The notes under the pieces are model-generated. The model was not told where the DNA came from and ran no database searches. It was given only the letters and a program-made list of their open reading frames with translations. Positions 1-10,385 of a stretch of DNA of 64,000 nt are shown piece after piece; the stretch's first letter is position 1, and each line of letters starts with the position of its first letter. Source of the stretch: Paracoccaceae bacterium (GTDB lineage Bacteria > Pseudomonadota > Alphaproteobacteria > Rhodobacterales > Rhodobacteraceae). Where the stretch lies: the NCBI GenBank assembly GCA_024226455.1, contig JAAELR010000099.1:1-64000 (forward strand), written 5' to 3'. The position numbers and the translations under genes are program-made.

Positions 1-1038
<1,038 letters not shown>

Positions 1039-1390
1039 GATGTCCTCCAGTTCCCCGGCCCCCGCCTGCTTGCGGCGACCGGATCGACCCGGGGTCATTC
1101 CCGCGCCATTGATAAGTGGTCAATAATATTTACCACCCTGCCTTGCCAACAATTTCCTTGACCACTGACCTGCCGTGGCGCGCCACTAACACAATAGAGG
1201 ACTCGGAAACTCAGTCCCCTTCACAGATGCAATCCCGCGATGATGGTATCCAAATGTACGTATTTACAAAAGCTTATGATGACTCAGAACTCACGAACTT
1301 CCTGGCGATCGCCGGCATTTTCCCGCTTTCGCAAGAGGTAAAAAAAGATTACCATGGCGACTGAGCTTTTCCTTCCTAAGGAACCGAAAC
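1039..1390. promoter_or_regulatory. Divergent intergenic region with a 9-bp inverted repeat (candidate GntR operator)
   Basis: This 352-base gap separates the TRAP gene from the GntR gene. It contains AGTGGTCAA at 1115-1123 and its exact reverse complement TTGACCACT at 1158-1166. FadR/FCD-type GntR regulators commonly bind TGGTC/GACCA half-sites, so the neighbouring regulator is the natural ligand; this is inferred. The GntR gene has a plausible ribosome site (TAAGGA) just before its ATG. The short reading frame starting at 1116 shows no protein-like features. Confidence 0.4.
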
Positions 1391-2173
1391 ATGGAAAGCC
1401 CGAAGCAGATATTCGAACCCATCGCGCATGATTCCGTTGCCGACGCCGTCATTGATCAGATCGAGGATCTGATCGTCACCGGCGTGCTGAAAGAGGGGCG
1501 CAAGCTGCCCTCCGAACGCGAACTGGCCGAGTTGCTCGACGTATCGCGCCCAAAACTTCGCGAGGCGCTGAAGGCGTTGGAGGAGCGCGGGCTTATCGAG
1601 GTACGCCATGGCGAAGGCTCGTTCATTGCACCGCTGATCGGCAAGGCCCTGTCACCGGCGCTGATGGACATCTACGCCCGGCATCCGGTCGCCTTTTATG
1701 ACTATCTGGAATATCGCCGCGAGCAGGAAGGCTTTGCCGCCCGACTTGCCGCCATACGGGCAACCCAGGCTGACAAGGATGTGATCGCGGCAATCCTCTC
1801 GGATATGGACGCAGCGCATGAAACCCATGACGCCTTGGCCGCACAGCGCGCCGACATCGCGCTGCACACAGCCATCGTCGATGTCAGCCACAACACCACG
1901 CTCATTCACATGATGGCGTCGATCTATGACCTGACCAGGCGCGGCGTGTTCTACAACCGGGGCTTTTTGCGGACGCTTGACGGAACCGGCGAGAAGCTCC
2001 TGAGCCAGCACCACCAGATCGCATCTGCGGTCCTGAACGGCGACACAGAAGCCGCCGAGGCTGCCGCGCGGGCGCATATCGACTTTGTAGAAAACTCATT
2101 CCGGATCGGTCAGGCCAGCGCAAAGCGCGAAAACATCTCGAGAAAACGATTGATGTTGTCACGGCTGCAATAA
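1391..2173 (+). CDS. FadR-type GntR family transcriptional regulator
   Basis: A 260-residue DNA-binding regulator. The N-terminal 75 residues form a GntR winged helix (KLPSERELAELLDVSRP, then LREALKALEERGLIEVRHG). The C-terminal portion (about 95-240) is an FCD ligand-binding domain, with histidines in LHTAIVDVSHN and LSQHHQIASAV that in this family often bind metal or acid ligands. Its length is typical. It lies divergent from the broken TRAP binding-protein gene, the classic arrangement for a regulator of acid uptake and catabolism, so its target operon may already be lost. The start is supported by TAAGGA eleven bases upstream. The ligand cannot be told from sequence. Confidence 0.9.
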   Translation: MESPKQIFEPIAHDSVADAVIDQIEDLIVTGVLKEGRKLPSERELAELLDVSRPKLREALKALEERGLIEVRHGEGSFIAPLIGKALSPALMDIYARHPVAFYDYLEYRREQEGFAARLAAIRATQADKDVIAAILSDMDAAHETHDALAAQRADIALHTAIVDVSHNTTLIHMMASIYDLTRRGVFYNRGFLRTLDGTGEKLLSQHHQIASAVLNGDTEAAEAAARAHIDFVENSFRIGQASAKRENISRKRLMLSRLQ

Positions 2174-2214
2174 CGCCCAGCTTGTGCTGCCGCTCCTCGC
2201 GTAGCGCGCCCATC

Positions 2215-2536
2215 CCTTGTGCCCGTCATCGGCGCCCTGACAGGCCTTCAGGATCGCCGAGACCGTGCGCCACAGTTGCTCGTCCGGCGCCAGCCCATCG
2301 ATCTGCACCCCTCAGATCTGGTCGCGCCGGTTGATCAGGTAGCTGTCGAGCAGATCGACCAGGATCGCATCCTCGCTGTCATAGTAGTGGTATTTATTGG
2401 CCTTCGAGATACCGCAGACCTGCGCCACCCGGTTCATCGAGGCACAGGCGAGCCACTCGCCAGCGAACACCTTCGCGGCGCCCTTCAGGATCTGGCCGCT
2501 TTTCGCGTCGTGCTCCCTGGCGATGATGCGGGCCAG
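2215..2536 (-). pseudogene. TetR family regulator (PaaR-like), decayed
   Basis: Translated on the minus strand directly after paaK, this stretch reads ILKGAAKVFAGEWLACASMN, RVAQVCGISKANKYHYY and DSEDAILVDLLDSYL, a clear TetR helix-turn-helix domain. The expected start codon is CTG (2534-2536), an in-frame TGA sits at 2312-2314 after RRDQI, and the homologous reading is lost soon after HKGW, so it cannot make a full ~200-residue regulator. In roseobacters a TetR regulator of this kind accompanies phenylacetate genes; the link to the palindrome at 4106-4119 is inferred. Confidence 0.75.
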
Positions 2537-2539
2537 GGG

Positions 2540-3850
2540 CTACTCTCTGGGCCGGTTGTCGACCACCCGCCGCGCCTTGCCCTGCGAGCGTTCCACTCGG
2601 CCCGGGTCCTGCACGTTGACCTCTGTCGACACGCCTACCACATCCTTGATCCGCTTGAACAACATGCGCGCCGCGGCGTCCTTGCTGGCGTCGTCACTCG
2701 CGTCGGGCAACATCTCTACATGCACCCGCATCGCGTCCATGCGGCCGGAACGGTAAAGCTCGACCTGGAAATAGGGCGCCAACCCGCCGGTGGCCATCAC
2801 CTGTTCCTCGATCTGGGTCGGGAACACGTTGACGCCGCGCAGGATCATCATGTCGTCGCTGCGCCCGGTGATCTTCTCCATCCGCCGCATGCTGCGCGCC
2901 GTACCCGGCAACAGCCGCGACAGGTCGCGGGTGCGATAGCGGATCATCGGCAGGCCTTCCTTGGTGAGCGTGGTAAACACCAGTTCTCCCATCTCGCCGT
3001 CGGGCAGCACCTGGCCGGTCTCGGGGTTGATGATTTCGGGGTAAAAGTGATCCTCCCAGATCACTGGCCCATCCTTGGTTTCGACGCACTCATTGGCCAC
3101 ACCCGGCCCCATGATTTCGGACAGCCCGTAGATATCGACCGCATGCATGTCGAACGCCTCTTCGACCTCGCGGCGCATGGCGTCGGTCCAGGGCTCGGCC
3201 CCGAAGATGCCCACCTTCAGCGACGTGGCGCGGGGGTCGAGGCCCTGTTTGTGGAACTGTTCGAGGATGTTCAGCATGTAGGAGGGGGTCACGGCGATGG
3301 CGTCCGGCTTGAAATCGTTGATCAGTGTCACCTGCCGTTCGGTCATGCCGCCAGAGACCGGAACCACCGTGGCGCCCAGACGCTCGATACCGGCATGGGC
3401 GCCCAGACCGCCGGTGAACAGGCCATAGCCATAAGCGTTGTGCACCATGTCACCGCGCCGCACACCGGCGGCACGAAAACTGCGGGCACCCAGATCGGCC
3501 CAGTTTTCCAGATCGGCCTTGGTGTAGCCGACAACAGTCGGCTTGCCGGTGGTGCCCGAAGAGGCGTGGATGCGCGCTATCTGCGACCGCGGCACGGCAA
3601 ACAGCCCGAACGGGTAGTTATCGCGCAGATCGTTCTTGTAGGTGAAGGGAAACTTCGCCAGATCGGCCAGTGAGGTCACGTCGTCCGGATGCACCCCGGC
3701 CTCGTCGAACCGCTTTTTGTACATCGGTACATTGTCATATGCATGGCGCAGCGAGCGCTTGAGCCGGTCAAGCTGCAGCGCACTGATCTCATCGCGTGAT
3801 GCAATCTCGATCGGGTCGAGATCGGTCTTCTTCGGGGTCAGGTCTTCCAT
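2540..3850 (-). CDS. paaK: Phenylacetate-CoA ligase
   Basis: A 436-residue ANL-superfamily enzyme that activates phenylacetate to phenylacetyl-CoA with ATP, the first step of aerobic phenylacetate catabolism. Visible motifs are the P-loop SSGTTGKP (97-104), GLSEIMGPGVA, YRTRDLSRL and the C-terminal lid with GRSDDMMILRGVNVFP. Length and order match PaaK. It is intact although its neighbours (tetR, an enoyl-CoA hydratase and paaZ) are all degraded, and the rest of the phenylacetyl-CoA epoxidase pathway is not in the window. It may act with genes elsewhere, feed another pathway, or be an orphan. Confidence 0.95.
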   Translation of the reverse strand: MEDLTPKKTDLDPIEIASRDEISALQLDRLKRSLRHAYDNVPMYKKRFDEAGVHPDDVTSLADLAKFPFTYKNDLRDNYPFGLFAVPRSQIARIHASSGTTGKPTVVGYTKADLENWADLGARSFRAAGVRRGDMVHNAYGYGLFTGGLGAHAGIERLGATVVPVSGGMTERQVTLINDFKPDAIAVTPSYMLNILEQFHKQGLDPRATSLKVGIFGAEPWTDAMRREVEEAFDMHAVDIYGLSEIMGPGVANECVETKDGPVIWEDHFYPEIINPETGQVLPDGEMGELVFTTLTKEGLPMIRYRTRDLSRLLPGTARSMRRMEKITGRSDDMMILRGVNVFPTQIEEQVMATGGLAPYFQVELYRSGRMDAMRVHVEMLPDASDDASKDAAARMLFKRIKDVVGVSTEVNVQDPGRVERSQGKARRVVDNRPRE

Positions 3851-3885
3851 ATCATCCTCCGCATTCCGGGCCCCGCCGCCCGGCG

Positions 3886-4056
3886 TCAGCCTGGTTTGCC
3901 GCCAAAGACCGGCGCACGCTTTGGCAGCAAAGCGCTAACGCTCCCGGCATAGTCGGGGCTCTCGCAACAGGTTTTCTGCGACCGGGCTTCAAGGTCAAGC
4001 TGTTCGTCGCAGCTTTGCGCAGATGCCGCATGTATCGCCGCCTTGGTCAATCTCAG
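3886..4056 (-). pseudogene. C-terminal remnant of an enoyl-CoA hydratase (PaaG-like)
   Basis: The minus-strand reading LRLTKAAIHAA, then QLDLEARSQKTCCESPDYAG and KRAPVFGGKPG, matches the last ~55 residues of crotonase-family PaaG-type hydratases. Nothing of the preceding 200 residues (oxyanion-hole motifs, catalytic acids) can be read upstream. It lies just ahead of paaK in the same direction, as a paaG gene would. The fragment therefore marks a deletion whose other end probably lies inside the neighbouring paaZ derivative. Confidence 0.6.
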
Positions 4057-4105
4057 AAAAACCACCAATCCTCGTGGTCGCGTCTCAGGCTCTTCGCGCA
4101 TAAAC

Positions 4106-4119
4106 TGACCGGTTGGTCA
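4106..4119. promoter_or_regulatory. 14-bp palindrome, probable TetR-family operator
   Basis: TGACCGGTTGGTCA has perfect TGACC/GGTCA arms around GGTT, the form of many TetR-family operators. It ends one base before the ATG at 4120 of the PaaZ derivative, in a region holding only paa-type genes. The likely cognate regulator is the decayed tetR at 2215-2536. Assignment is by context. Confidence 0.5.
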
Positions 4120-4644
4120 ATGAATATCCAGCAGATCGGCACAGCCATGGGTTACCTCGATCTCGGCCTCGCGGTGGAACTGGCCAACAGGGGTCAGGGC
4201 TCTGGGGCCCCTTCACGCGCAAGTACCACAGATCTGACCATCGGCGAGACGATCCACTCCGCCCCGTGCGCCGTCACCCTGAACGATATCGGGCAATCCG
4301 CCGAATTCACCGATGACACGTTCTATGCTGACATGGACCTGGAGGCGCCAAAGCGGAACCCGTTCTTCCCCGGCCGGGTGGCGCATGGCTATCTGCTGCT
4401 TTTCCTCGCCGCGGGGTTCCTTGTCGAGCCCGGCGCGGGGCGGGCACTGGCCAATTCCGGGCTCGACGGGTTGCGCTTCATAAAGCCGGTCGAGGTCGGC
4501 GATTCGATCCGCGTACGCCTGGCGGTGAAGGAAGAAACCCAACGGGCAGACGAGTTTGGCGAGGTCCGCAGGCAGGTTTCGCTGAACCAGCACAACGACG
4601 AACTGGTGGGGGAATGCGGGCTTCTGACCATGGTCGCATATTGA
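4120..4644 (+). pseudogene. PaaZ derivative: aldehyde dehydrogenase domain deleted, MaoC-type hydratase domain retained
   Basis: The first ~28 residues (YLDLGLAVELANRGQGS) match the middle of the PaaZ aldehyde dehydrogenase domain. The reading then jumps, in frame, to the C-terminal hydratase domain (LTIGETIHSAP, TDDTFYADMDLEA, FFPGRVAHGYLLLFLAAGF, LRFIKPVEVGDSIRVRL). Full PaaZ is about 680 residues; this frame has 174. Intact PaaZ hydrolyses oxepin-CoA and oxidises the resulting semialdehyde, and only the hydratase part could remain. The ATG at 4120 abuts the palindrome and has no good ribosome site, so expression is doubtful. The reading frame itself is open to the stop. Confidence 0.65.
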
Positions 4645-4840
4645 GCGCCTACGGTTTTTCCACAAGTAATCGTAGGTGGTTGCGGTCGCCCAGGGCCTGC
4701 AAACCAGCTCCGATTTCAGAGTGACATTGCGGCCATGACCGGGGGTTATTCGCGATTCCGCCGGAAAAGGCTTTGCGATTCCGGTTTTGGGCGGCAGTCT
4801 GTCTTCAATTGTTACCCCTGTCCGCGAAAGGAAACCAACA

Positions 4841-6475
4841 ATGAAACACGCACCCAGTTTCTCCATGGCAGCCCTGCTGGCAACAACCATCGCCGCCAGC
4901 CCGCTCTGGGCCGGCAGCCACGCCACCCATCCCGCAACCGGAGAAGCACTGGCCGACGACCAGACCTTTACCTATCGCCAGCTTGACGAGTTCAGCTCTG
5001 TCGATCCGCAGGTGGTCGAGGACGTTTCCGGTGCCGAGGTGGTACGCGACCTGTTCGAGGGCCTGATGAACCAGGACGCCGATGGCAATCTGGTGCCCGG
5101 CGTGGCTACGGGTTTCGAGGCCAATGATGCCAACGACGTCTACACCTTCACTCTGCGCCAGGGCGCCAAATGGTCCAACGGCGACCCGATCACCGCGCAT
5201 GACTTCGTCTACGGCTGGCAGCGCGCCGTCGATCCGGCGCTTGCATCGCCCTATTCGTGGTACATGGAACTGATGAGTATCCGGAACGCCAAAGAGATCA
5301 TCGCCGGCGACAAGCCGATAACAGATCTGGCCATCGAGGCGATTGACGACCATACGCTGCGCGTGCATCTTACCGGCTCGCTGCCCTATTTCGCCACCAT
5401 GACCACCCACGGCACCACTTTCCCGGTGCACCGCGCCACTATCGAGGCGCATGGCGCCGAGTGGACCAAACCCGGCAACATCGTCTCGAACGGCGCCTAC
5501 GTGCTGTCAGAGCATATCCCGAACGAACGCTCGGTTCGGGTCCGCAACGAGATGTACTGGAACAACGACGCTACCATCATCGACAAGACCGTGGCCCTGG
5601 TGATCAACGACGAAAATACCGCGCTGACGCGCTACATGGCCGGAGAGCTGGATCGTACCGAGGTGCCCGCCGGCCAGTTCCCGCGGCTGAAGCAAGAGCA
5701 TCCCGATGAGGCGATCAGCTTTCCGCGGCTCTGCAACTACTATTACACGTTCAACCTCAGCGACAACGGTCCCGAAGAATTCAAGGACGTGAACGTGCGC
5801 CAGGCGCTGGCGCTGGCGGTGGACCGCAGGATAATTACCGAAAACATCCTTGCCGGCGGGCAACCGCAGGCCTTCACCTTCACGCCGGCCGCCACCGCCG
5901 GTTTTGAGGTGCCCGACGTGGCGATTGCGTCGATGACCCAGGCAGAACGCGACGCCAAGGCCAGGGAACTGCTGGCCGCAGCTGGCTATGGCCCTGGCAA
6001 CCCGTTGAAATTCTCCATGATCTACAACACTGCCGAGAACCATAAAAAGATTGCAGTGGCAATGAGCCAGATGTGGAAGCAAAAGCTGGGCGTCGAGGTG
6101 GAACTGGGCAACCTGGAGTGGAAGATCTTTCTCGAAACCCGGGAAAACCAGGATTTCGAACTGGCCCGCGGCGCCTGGTGCGGCGACTATAACGAGGCCT
6201 CGACCTTCCTCGACCTGATCACCACGCCTTCGGGCTATAATGACGGCAAGTATTCCAACGCCCGGGTCGACGAGTTGATCCTGGCGGCCAGGACTTCGAC
6301 CGATACCCAGCCGCTATACACGGAGGTAGAGCAGATCCTTGCCGAAGAGATGCCGGTGATCCCGATCTACCACAATGCGGGCGTCTACATGATCGACGAA
6401 GATGTAGGTGGCTGGCCGGTGGATAACGTCGAACAGAACTGGTACTCGCGCGATCTCTACAAACTCGCCAAGTAA
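4841..6475 (+). CDS. oppA: Oligopeptide ABC transporter substrate-binding protein
   Basis: A 544-residue periplasmic protein of the SBP_bac_5 family. The signal peptide (MKHAPSFSMAALLATTIAAS) ends near ASPLWA-GSHA. Family features include DVYTFTLRQGAKWSNGDPIT, AHDFVYGWQRAVDP and the tail RDLYKLAK. It captures peptides for the permease encoded downstream. The start at 4841 is preceded by GAAAGGAAACCA and the signal peptide begins there, whereas an in-frame ATG at 4787 has neither. It is first in a four-gene operon and is separated from oppB by a strong hairpin, which usually means higher expression of the binding protein. Confidence 0.93.
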   Translation: MKHAPSFSMAALLATTIAASPLWAGSHATHPATGEALADDQTFTYRQLDEFSSVDPQVVEDVSGAEVVRDLFEGLMNQDADGNLVPGVATGFEANDANDVYTFTLRQGAKWSNGDPITAHDFVYGWQRAVDPALASPYSWYMELMSIRNAKEIIAGDKPITDLAIEAIDDHTLRVHLTGSLPYFATMTTHGTTFPVHRATIEAHGAEWTKPGNIVSNGAYVLSEHIPNERSVRVRNEMYWNNDATIIDKTVALVINDENTALTRYMAGELDRTEVPAGQFPRLKQEHPDEAISFPRLCNYYYTFNLSDNGPEEFKDVNVRQALALAVDRRIITENILAGGQPQAFTFTPAATAGFEVPDVAIASMTQAERDAKARELLAAAGYGPGNPLKFSMIYNTAENHKKIAVAMSQMWKQKLGVEVELGNLEWKIFLETRENQDFELARGAWCGDYNEASTFLDLITTPSGYNDGKYSNARVDELILAARTSTDTQPLYTEVEQILAEEMPVIPIYHNAGVYMIDEDVGGWPVDNVEQNWYSRDLYKLAK

Positions 6476-6481
6476 CCGTCC

Positions 6482-6530
6482 GCCCGGTCCGCTCGGCAGG
6501 CCCGTAAAGGGCCTGCCGAGCGGACCGGGC
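6482..6530. terminator. 22-bp perfect hairpin between oppA and oppB (mRNA stabiliser or attenuator)
   Basis: Bases 6482-6503 and 6509-6530 are exact reverse complements around a five-base loop (GTAAA). No T-run follows, so this is probably not a full rho-independent terminator. Such hairpins after binding-protein genes usually protect the upstream message from 3' exonucleases and reduce read-through to the permease genes. Confidence 0.7.
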
Positions 6531-6554
6531 ACCCCAGCCCACAAGGCCATCTGA

Positions 6555-7478
6555 ATGCTCGGCTACATCATCCGCCGCCTGCTCGTCGCCATTCCGACGC
6601 TGCTGATCCTGATCGTGATCTGCTTTCTCCTGATGCACTCGGCCCCCGGCGGGCCGTTCACCTCGGAGCGCCCGCTGCCGCCGCAGGTGCTGGCCAATAT
6701 CGAGGCGAAATACGGGCTGGACCAGCCGTTTTGGAAGCAGATGTGGGACTATGTTTGGGGCATCGTCACCCGGTTCGATTTCGGGCCGTCCTTTGCCTAC
6801 AAGGACCGTAACGTCAACGACATCATCGCCCAAGGCTTTCCGGTCACGCTGACCTACGGTCTGTGGTCCTTCGTCGTGGCTTCGACCATCGGCATCAGCC
6901 TCGGCATCGCCGCCGCGATCCGGCACAATACCTGGCTGGATTTCTTCGCCGTCGGCCTTTCCTTCACCGCCCAGGCACTGCCGAATTTCGTGTTGGCGCC
7001 GATCCTGGTCATCATCTTCACACTCTGGCTCGGGCTCTTGCCGGGGGGCGGTTGGTACGGCGGCCAATGGCAATACCTGATCATGCCGGTGATCGCGCTG
7101 TCGACCTCCTACATGGCCTCGATCGCCCGCATCACGCGCTCGTCGATGCTGGAGGTATTGAACACCAACTACATCCGCACCGCGCGGGCCAAGGGGCTGC
7201 CCACACGCACCGTGATCTGGCGACACGCGCTGAAACCAACCCTGATGCCTGTGATCAGCTATCTCGGCCCGGTCTTCGTCTATGTCATCACCGGCTCGGT
7301 CTTTGTCGATCTCTATTTCTCGACCGGCGGGCTGGGGCAAAGCTATGTCAACTCGGCGCTTTCACGCGACTATGCGGTGCTGCTGGGTGTCACCATCCTA
7401 TACGGAGCGTTAACAATCGTTTTCAACCTGATCACCGACCTGGCCTATGCCTGGCTCGACCCGAAAATCCGGTACTGA
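6555..7478 (+). CDS. oppB: Oligopeptide ABC transporter permease OppB
   Basis: A 307-residue inner-membrane permease with about six hydrophobic segments, beginning LGYIIRRLLVAIPTLLILIV as in DppB/OppB proteins. The EAA loop that contacts the ATPase is visible as YIRTARAKGLPTRTVIWRHA, and the end AYAWLDPKIRY is standard for the family. It forms the translocation channel with OppC. Its stop lies three bases before the oppC start, consistent with one operon. Confidence 0.95.
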   Translation: MLGYIIRRLLVAIPTLLILIVICFLLMHSAPGGPFTSERPLPPQVLANIEAKYGLDQPFWKQMWDYVWGIVTRFDFGPSFAYKDRNVNDIIAQGFPVTLTYGLWSFVVASTIGISLGIAAAIRHNTWLDFFAVGLSFTAQALPNFVLAPILVIIFTLWLGLLPGGGWYGGQWQYLIMPVIALSTSYMASIARITRSSMLEVLNTNYIRTARAKGLPTRTVIWRHALKPTLMPVISYLGPVFVYVITGSVFVDLYFSTGGLGQSYVNSALSRDYAVLLGVTILYGALTIVFNLITDLAYAWLDPKIRY

Positions 7479-7481
7479 CCC

Positions 7482-8414
7482 ATGGCGCTGGCAAAGAACA
7501 AACGGGCCGAGGGCATGGCCGAAACGCTGGTCGAGCAAACCGAAATCAGGGGCCGCTCGCTGTGGCGCGATGCGCGGGTGCGGTTTTTCCGCAACAAGGC
7601 CGCGGTGGGCGCGATGATCCTGCTCGGCTGCGTGGTGCTGTTCACCATATTCGGGCCGCTGGCGGCGCAGTGGAGCCGCGAAGAGATCGACTGGAACCGC
7701 ATGGGCGACATCCGCGGCATGGGCGCACCCAGCATCGAGACCGGGCACTTTTTCGGGCTCGACGATCTGGGGCGCGATCTCTATTCGCGCACCATCCAGG
7801 CGACGCAGACCTCGCTGCTGGTCGGGCTGATCGGGGCCGCCGTGGCACTGATCATCGGCGCTCTTTATGGTGCCATTGCCGGTTTTGTCGGGGGCTGGAT
7901 CGACAATTCGATGATGCGCACTGTCGATATCCTGCTGGCGGTGCCGTCGACGCTGGTCATCATCCTGCTGCTGGTCATATTCGGACGCTCGTTCTTCATG
8001 CTCTTCATCGGCATCGGCGTGGTCGGCTGGCTAAGCATGTCGCGCATCGTGCGCGGTCAGACGCTATCTCTGAAGAACCGCGAATTCGTCGAGGCCGCCC
8101 GCGCCGCGGGTGTGGGTGAATTCACCATCATCACCCGCCACGTTCTGCCGAACCTCTTGGGCGTGGTGATCGTCTATGCCTCGCTGCTGGTGCCGGAAAT
8201 GATCCTGACTGAAAGCTTCATCTCGTTCCTCGGGCTCGGGGTGCAGGAACCCAACACCTCGCTCGGCGCGCTGATCTCGGAAGGCGCCGGTACAATCGCA
8301 TACGGTACCATGTGGCAGCTGATGTTCCCGCTGGCGTTCTTTTTGATGACCATCGTGACGCTCTTTTTCATCGGCGACGGGCTGCGCGATGCCCTTGACC
8401 CCAAGGACCGCTGA
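7482..8414 (+). CDS. oppC: Oligopeptide ABC transporter permease OppC
   Basis: A 310-residue inner-membrane permease of the DppC/OppC family. The N-terminal cytoplasmic stretch ([20 protein letters not shown]) precedes the first membrane helix. The periplasmic signature [18 protein letters not shown] is present, the EAA loop reads [20 protein letters not shown], and the protein ends [11 protein letters not shown]. It pairs with OppB. The ATPase gene begins four bases after its stop. Confidence 0.95.
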   Translation: MALAKNKRAEGMAETLVEQTEIRGRSLWRDARVRFFRNKAAVGAMILLGCVVLFTIFGPLAAQWSREEIDWNRMGDIRGMGAPSIETGHFFGLDDLGRDLYSRTIQATQTSLLVGLIGAAVALIIGALYGAIAGFVGGWIDNSMMRTVDILLAVPSTLVIILLLVIFGRSFFMLFIGIGVVGWLSMSRIVRGQTLSLKNREFVEAARAAGVGEFTIITRHVLPNLLGVVIVYASLLVPEMILTESFISFLGLGVQEPNTSLGALISEGAGTIAYGTMWQLMFPLAFFLMTIVTLFFIGDGLRDALDPKDR

Positions 8415-8418
8415 CGCC

Positions 8419-10227
8419 ATGGCCCTGCTCGACGTCACCGACCTGACGGTCACCTTCGACACCAATGACGGCCCGGTTCGCGCGGTCGACCATGTCAGTT
8501 TCTCGATTAGGCCCGGCGAGTGCCTGGGCATAGTCGGTGAAAGCGGCAGCGGCAAAAGCCAGACATTCCTCGCCGCCATGGGGCTTTTGGCGCAGAACGG
8601 TCACACCACGGGCACGGCCAGTTTTGAAGGAACTGACCTTCTGAAGTTGGAAAACTCGGCCCACCGCCACATCCGCGGCGCCGAGATCAGCATGATATTT
8701 CAGGACCCGCTGACCGCACTGACCCCACACCTGACCGTCGGCGCGCAGCTGGCCGAGGTGTTGGATCTGCACAAATCCATCCGCGGCCAACAGGCCACGA
8801 AGATCTGCCTCGACTGGCTCGACCGGGTGAAAATTCCCGACGCGGCCCAGCGCCTGCGGCAATACCCGCATGAGCTTTCGGGCGGTATGCGCCAGCGCGT
8901 CATGATCGCCATGGCAATGCTTTGCGGCCCGAAACTGCTGGTGGCCGACGAACCCAGCACAGCGCTCGACGTTACCGTGCAGGCGGATATCCTCGACCTG
9001 ATGGAGGCCCTTCAGCAAGAGGAAAACACCGCCATTGCCCTGATCACCCACGACATGGGTGTCGTGGCCCGCATGTGCGATCGGGTCGAGGTGATGCGGC
9101 TCGGGAAATTCGTTGAAAGCGGCAACATCGAGGATATCTTCTACCGCCCGCAGAACGCCTATACCCGTACCCTTCTCGACGCCATGCCGCGCATCGACAG
9201 CGACCAGAGCGTGACCCCGCTGCCTAAGGCTGCCCAGGGAGAAATGCTGAACGTGCGGGATGTCCGGGTCGAGTTCTCGATCAAGATCGACAAGGGCCTG
9301 TTTCCCCGCCGCCGAACTCTGAAGGCCGTCGACGGGGTCAGTTTCGAGGTGGGGCCCGGCGAAACCCTGGGCATCGTCGGCGAGAGCGGCTGCGGCAAGT
9401 CCACCCTGGCCCGCGCCGTGCTGAACCTGCTGCCGTCAAGCCACGGTTCCGTCACCTGGCTGGGCCAGCCGCTGCAGGATCTGACCAAGGCCCAGATGAA
9501 GCCCTATCGCAGCGACCTGCAGATCGTGTTTCAGGACCCGCTGGCCAGCCTCAACCCGCGCATGACTATCGCCGCGTCCATTGCCGAGCCGCTAAAGACC
9601 TTTCAGCCCGGCCTGACCTCGGTCCAGCGCCGCGACCGGGTTGGCGCGATGATGGAGAAGGTCGGGCTGGAGCGAACCTTGATCAACCGATACCCGCATG
9701 AACTGAGCGGCGGTCAGAACCAGCGCGTGGGCATTGCCCGCGCCATGATCAATGACCCGCGCCTGATAATCTGCGACGAAGCGGTCAGCGCGCTGGACGT
9801 CTCGATCCAGGCCCAGATCATCAAGCTCTTGAAAGATCTGCAGGCAGAGCTTGGCCTGTCGATGATCTTCATCAGCCACGACCTGAGCGTGGTCTACGAA
9901 ATCTCGCACCGCATTCTTGTGCTCTATCTCGGCCGCACCGTGGAACTGGGCGACCGCGACACCATATGCCGCGCGCCCGCGCACCCCTACACGCAGGCCC
10001 TGATCTCTGCAGTACCGATCCCCGACCCAAGGGTCGAACGCTCCCGGACCCGCATCAAGCTGCCCGGAGAGGTACCCTCGCCGCTGGAACCCGGCTCGGG
10101 CTTGCGCTTTTTGCCGTCCCAGCGTGGCACCGGCCATGTGCCACAGCTGACAGAGATCGCCCCAGGCCATTTCGTGGCAGAGCATGACCCGCTGGAGGTC
10201 CTGCTCGGACAACCGGGGCCGGATTGA
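8419..10227 (+). CDS. Dipeptide/oligopeptide ABC transporter ATPase, OppD-OppF fusion
   Basis: A 602-residue protein with two complete ABC cassettes, like YejF or GsiA. The first has Walker A GESGSGKS, signature LSGGMRQRV and Walker [13 protein letters not shown]. The second has [24 protein letters not shown] and [11 protein letters not shown], followed by the oligopeptide-transporter C-terminal region. It energises OppBC from the cytoplasmic side. ATG 8419 is chosen because it follows the oppC stop by four bases and begins the standard [13 protein letters not shown]; an upstream in-frame ATG at 8389 would overlap oppC. The second Walker B has DEAVSALD where DEPTSALD is usual, which is common in OppF. 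Confidence 0.94.
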   Translation: MALLDVTDLTVTFDTNDGPVRAVDHVSFSIRPGECLGIVGESGSGKSQTFLAAMGLLAQNGHTTGTASFEGTDLLKLENSAHRHIRGAEISMIFQDPLTALTPHLTVGAQLAEVLDLHKSIRGQQATKICLDWLDRVKIPDAAQRLRQYPHELSGGMRQRVMIAMAMLCGPKLLVADEPSTALDVTVQADILDLMEALQQEENTAIALITHDMGVVARMCDRVEVMRLGKFVESGNIEDIFYRPQNAYTRTLLDAMPRIDSDQSVTPLPKAAQGEMLNVRDVRVEFSIKIDKGLFPRRRTLKAVDGVSFEVGPGETLGIVGESGCGKSTLARAVLNLLPSSHGSVTWLGQPLQDLTKAQMKPYRSDLQIVFQDPLASLNPRMTIAASIAEPLKTFQPGLTSVQRRDRVGAMMEKVGLERTLINRYPHELSGGQNQRVGIARAMINDPRLIICDEAVSALDVSIQAQIIKLLKDLQAELGLSMIFISHDLSVVYEISHRILVLYLGRTVELGDRDTICRAPAHPYTQALISAVPIPDPRVERSRTRIKLPGEVPSPLEPGSGLRFLPSQRGTGHVPQLTEIAPGHFVAEHDPLEVLLGQPGPD

Positions 10228-10385
10228 GGACCATCGCCCCGGCTCACGCGAAAGCTGACAATTCGCTGACCGCCAGCATAAGGCTGGGTTCAACTCTTTG
10301 TTGATAGTACACCAGTACCGGCCCCTGACCAGTTGGCAGCAATCGCCGACAGCAGAGATCCGGTGGGAATGGAAAAGGAAAGAAC

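Noticed and set aside
1116-1364. 82-codon plus-strand frame between the TRAP gene and the GntR gene
   Set aside because: It overlaps the inverted repeat, has no ribosome site and looks like intergenic DNA.
2219-3673. 484-codon plus-strand open frame
   Set aside because: It is antisense to paaK, which has clear family motifs; the plus frame has none and is a product of high GC.
10260-10310. Short inverted repeat TCAAC/GTTGA before the repeat-protein gene as a response-regulator box
   Set aside because: The arms are only five bases and the spacing does not match a PhoP-type direct repeat well; chance is likely.
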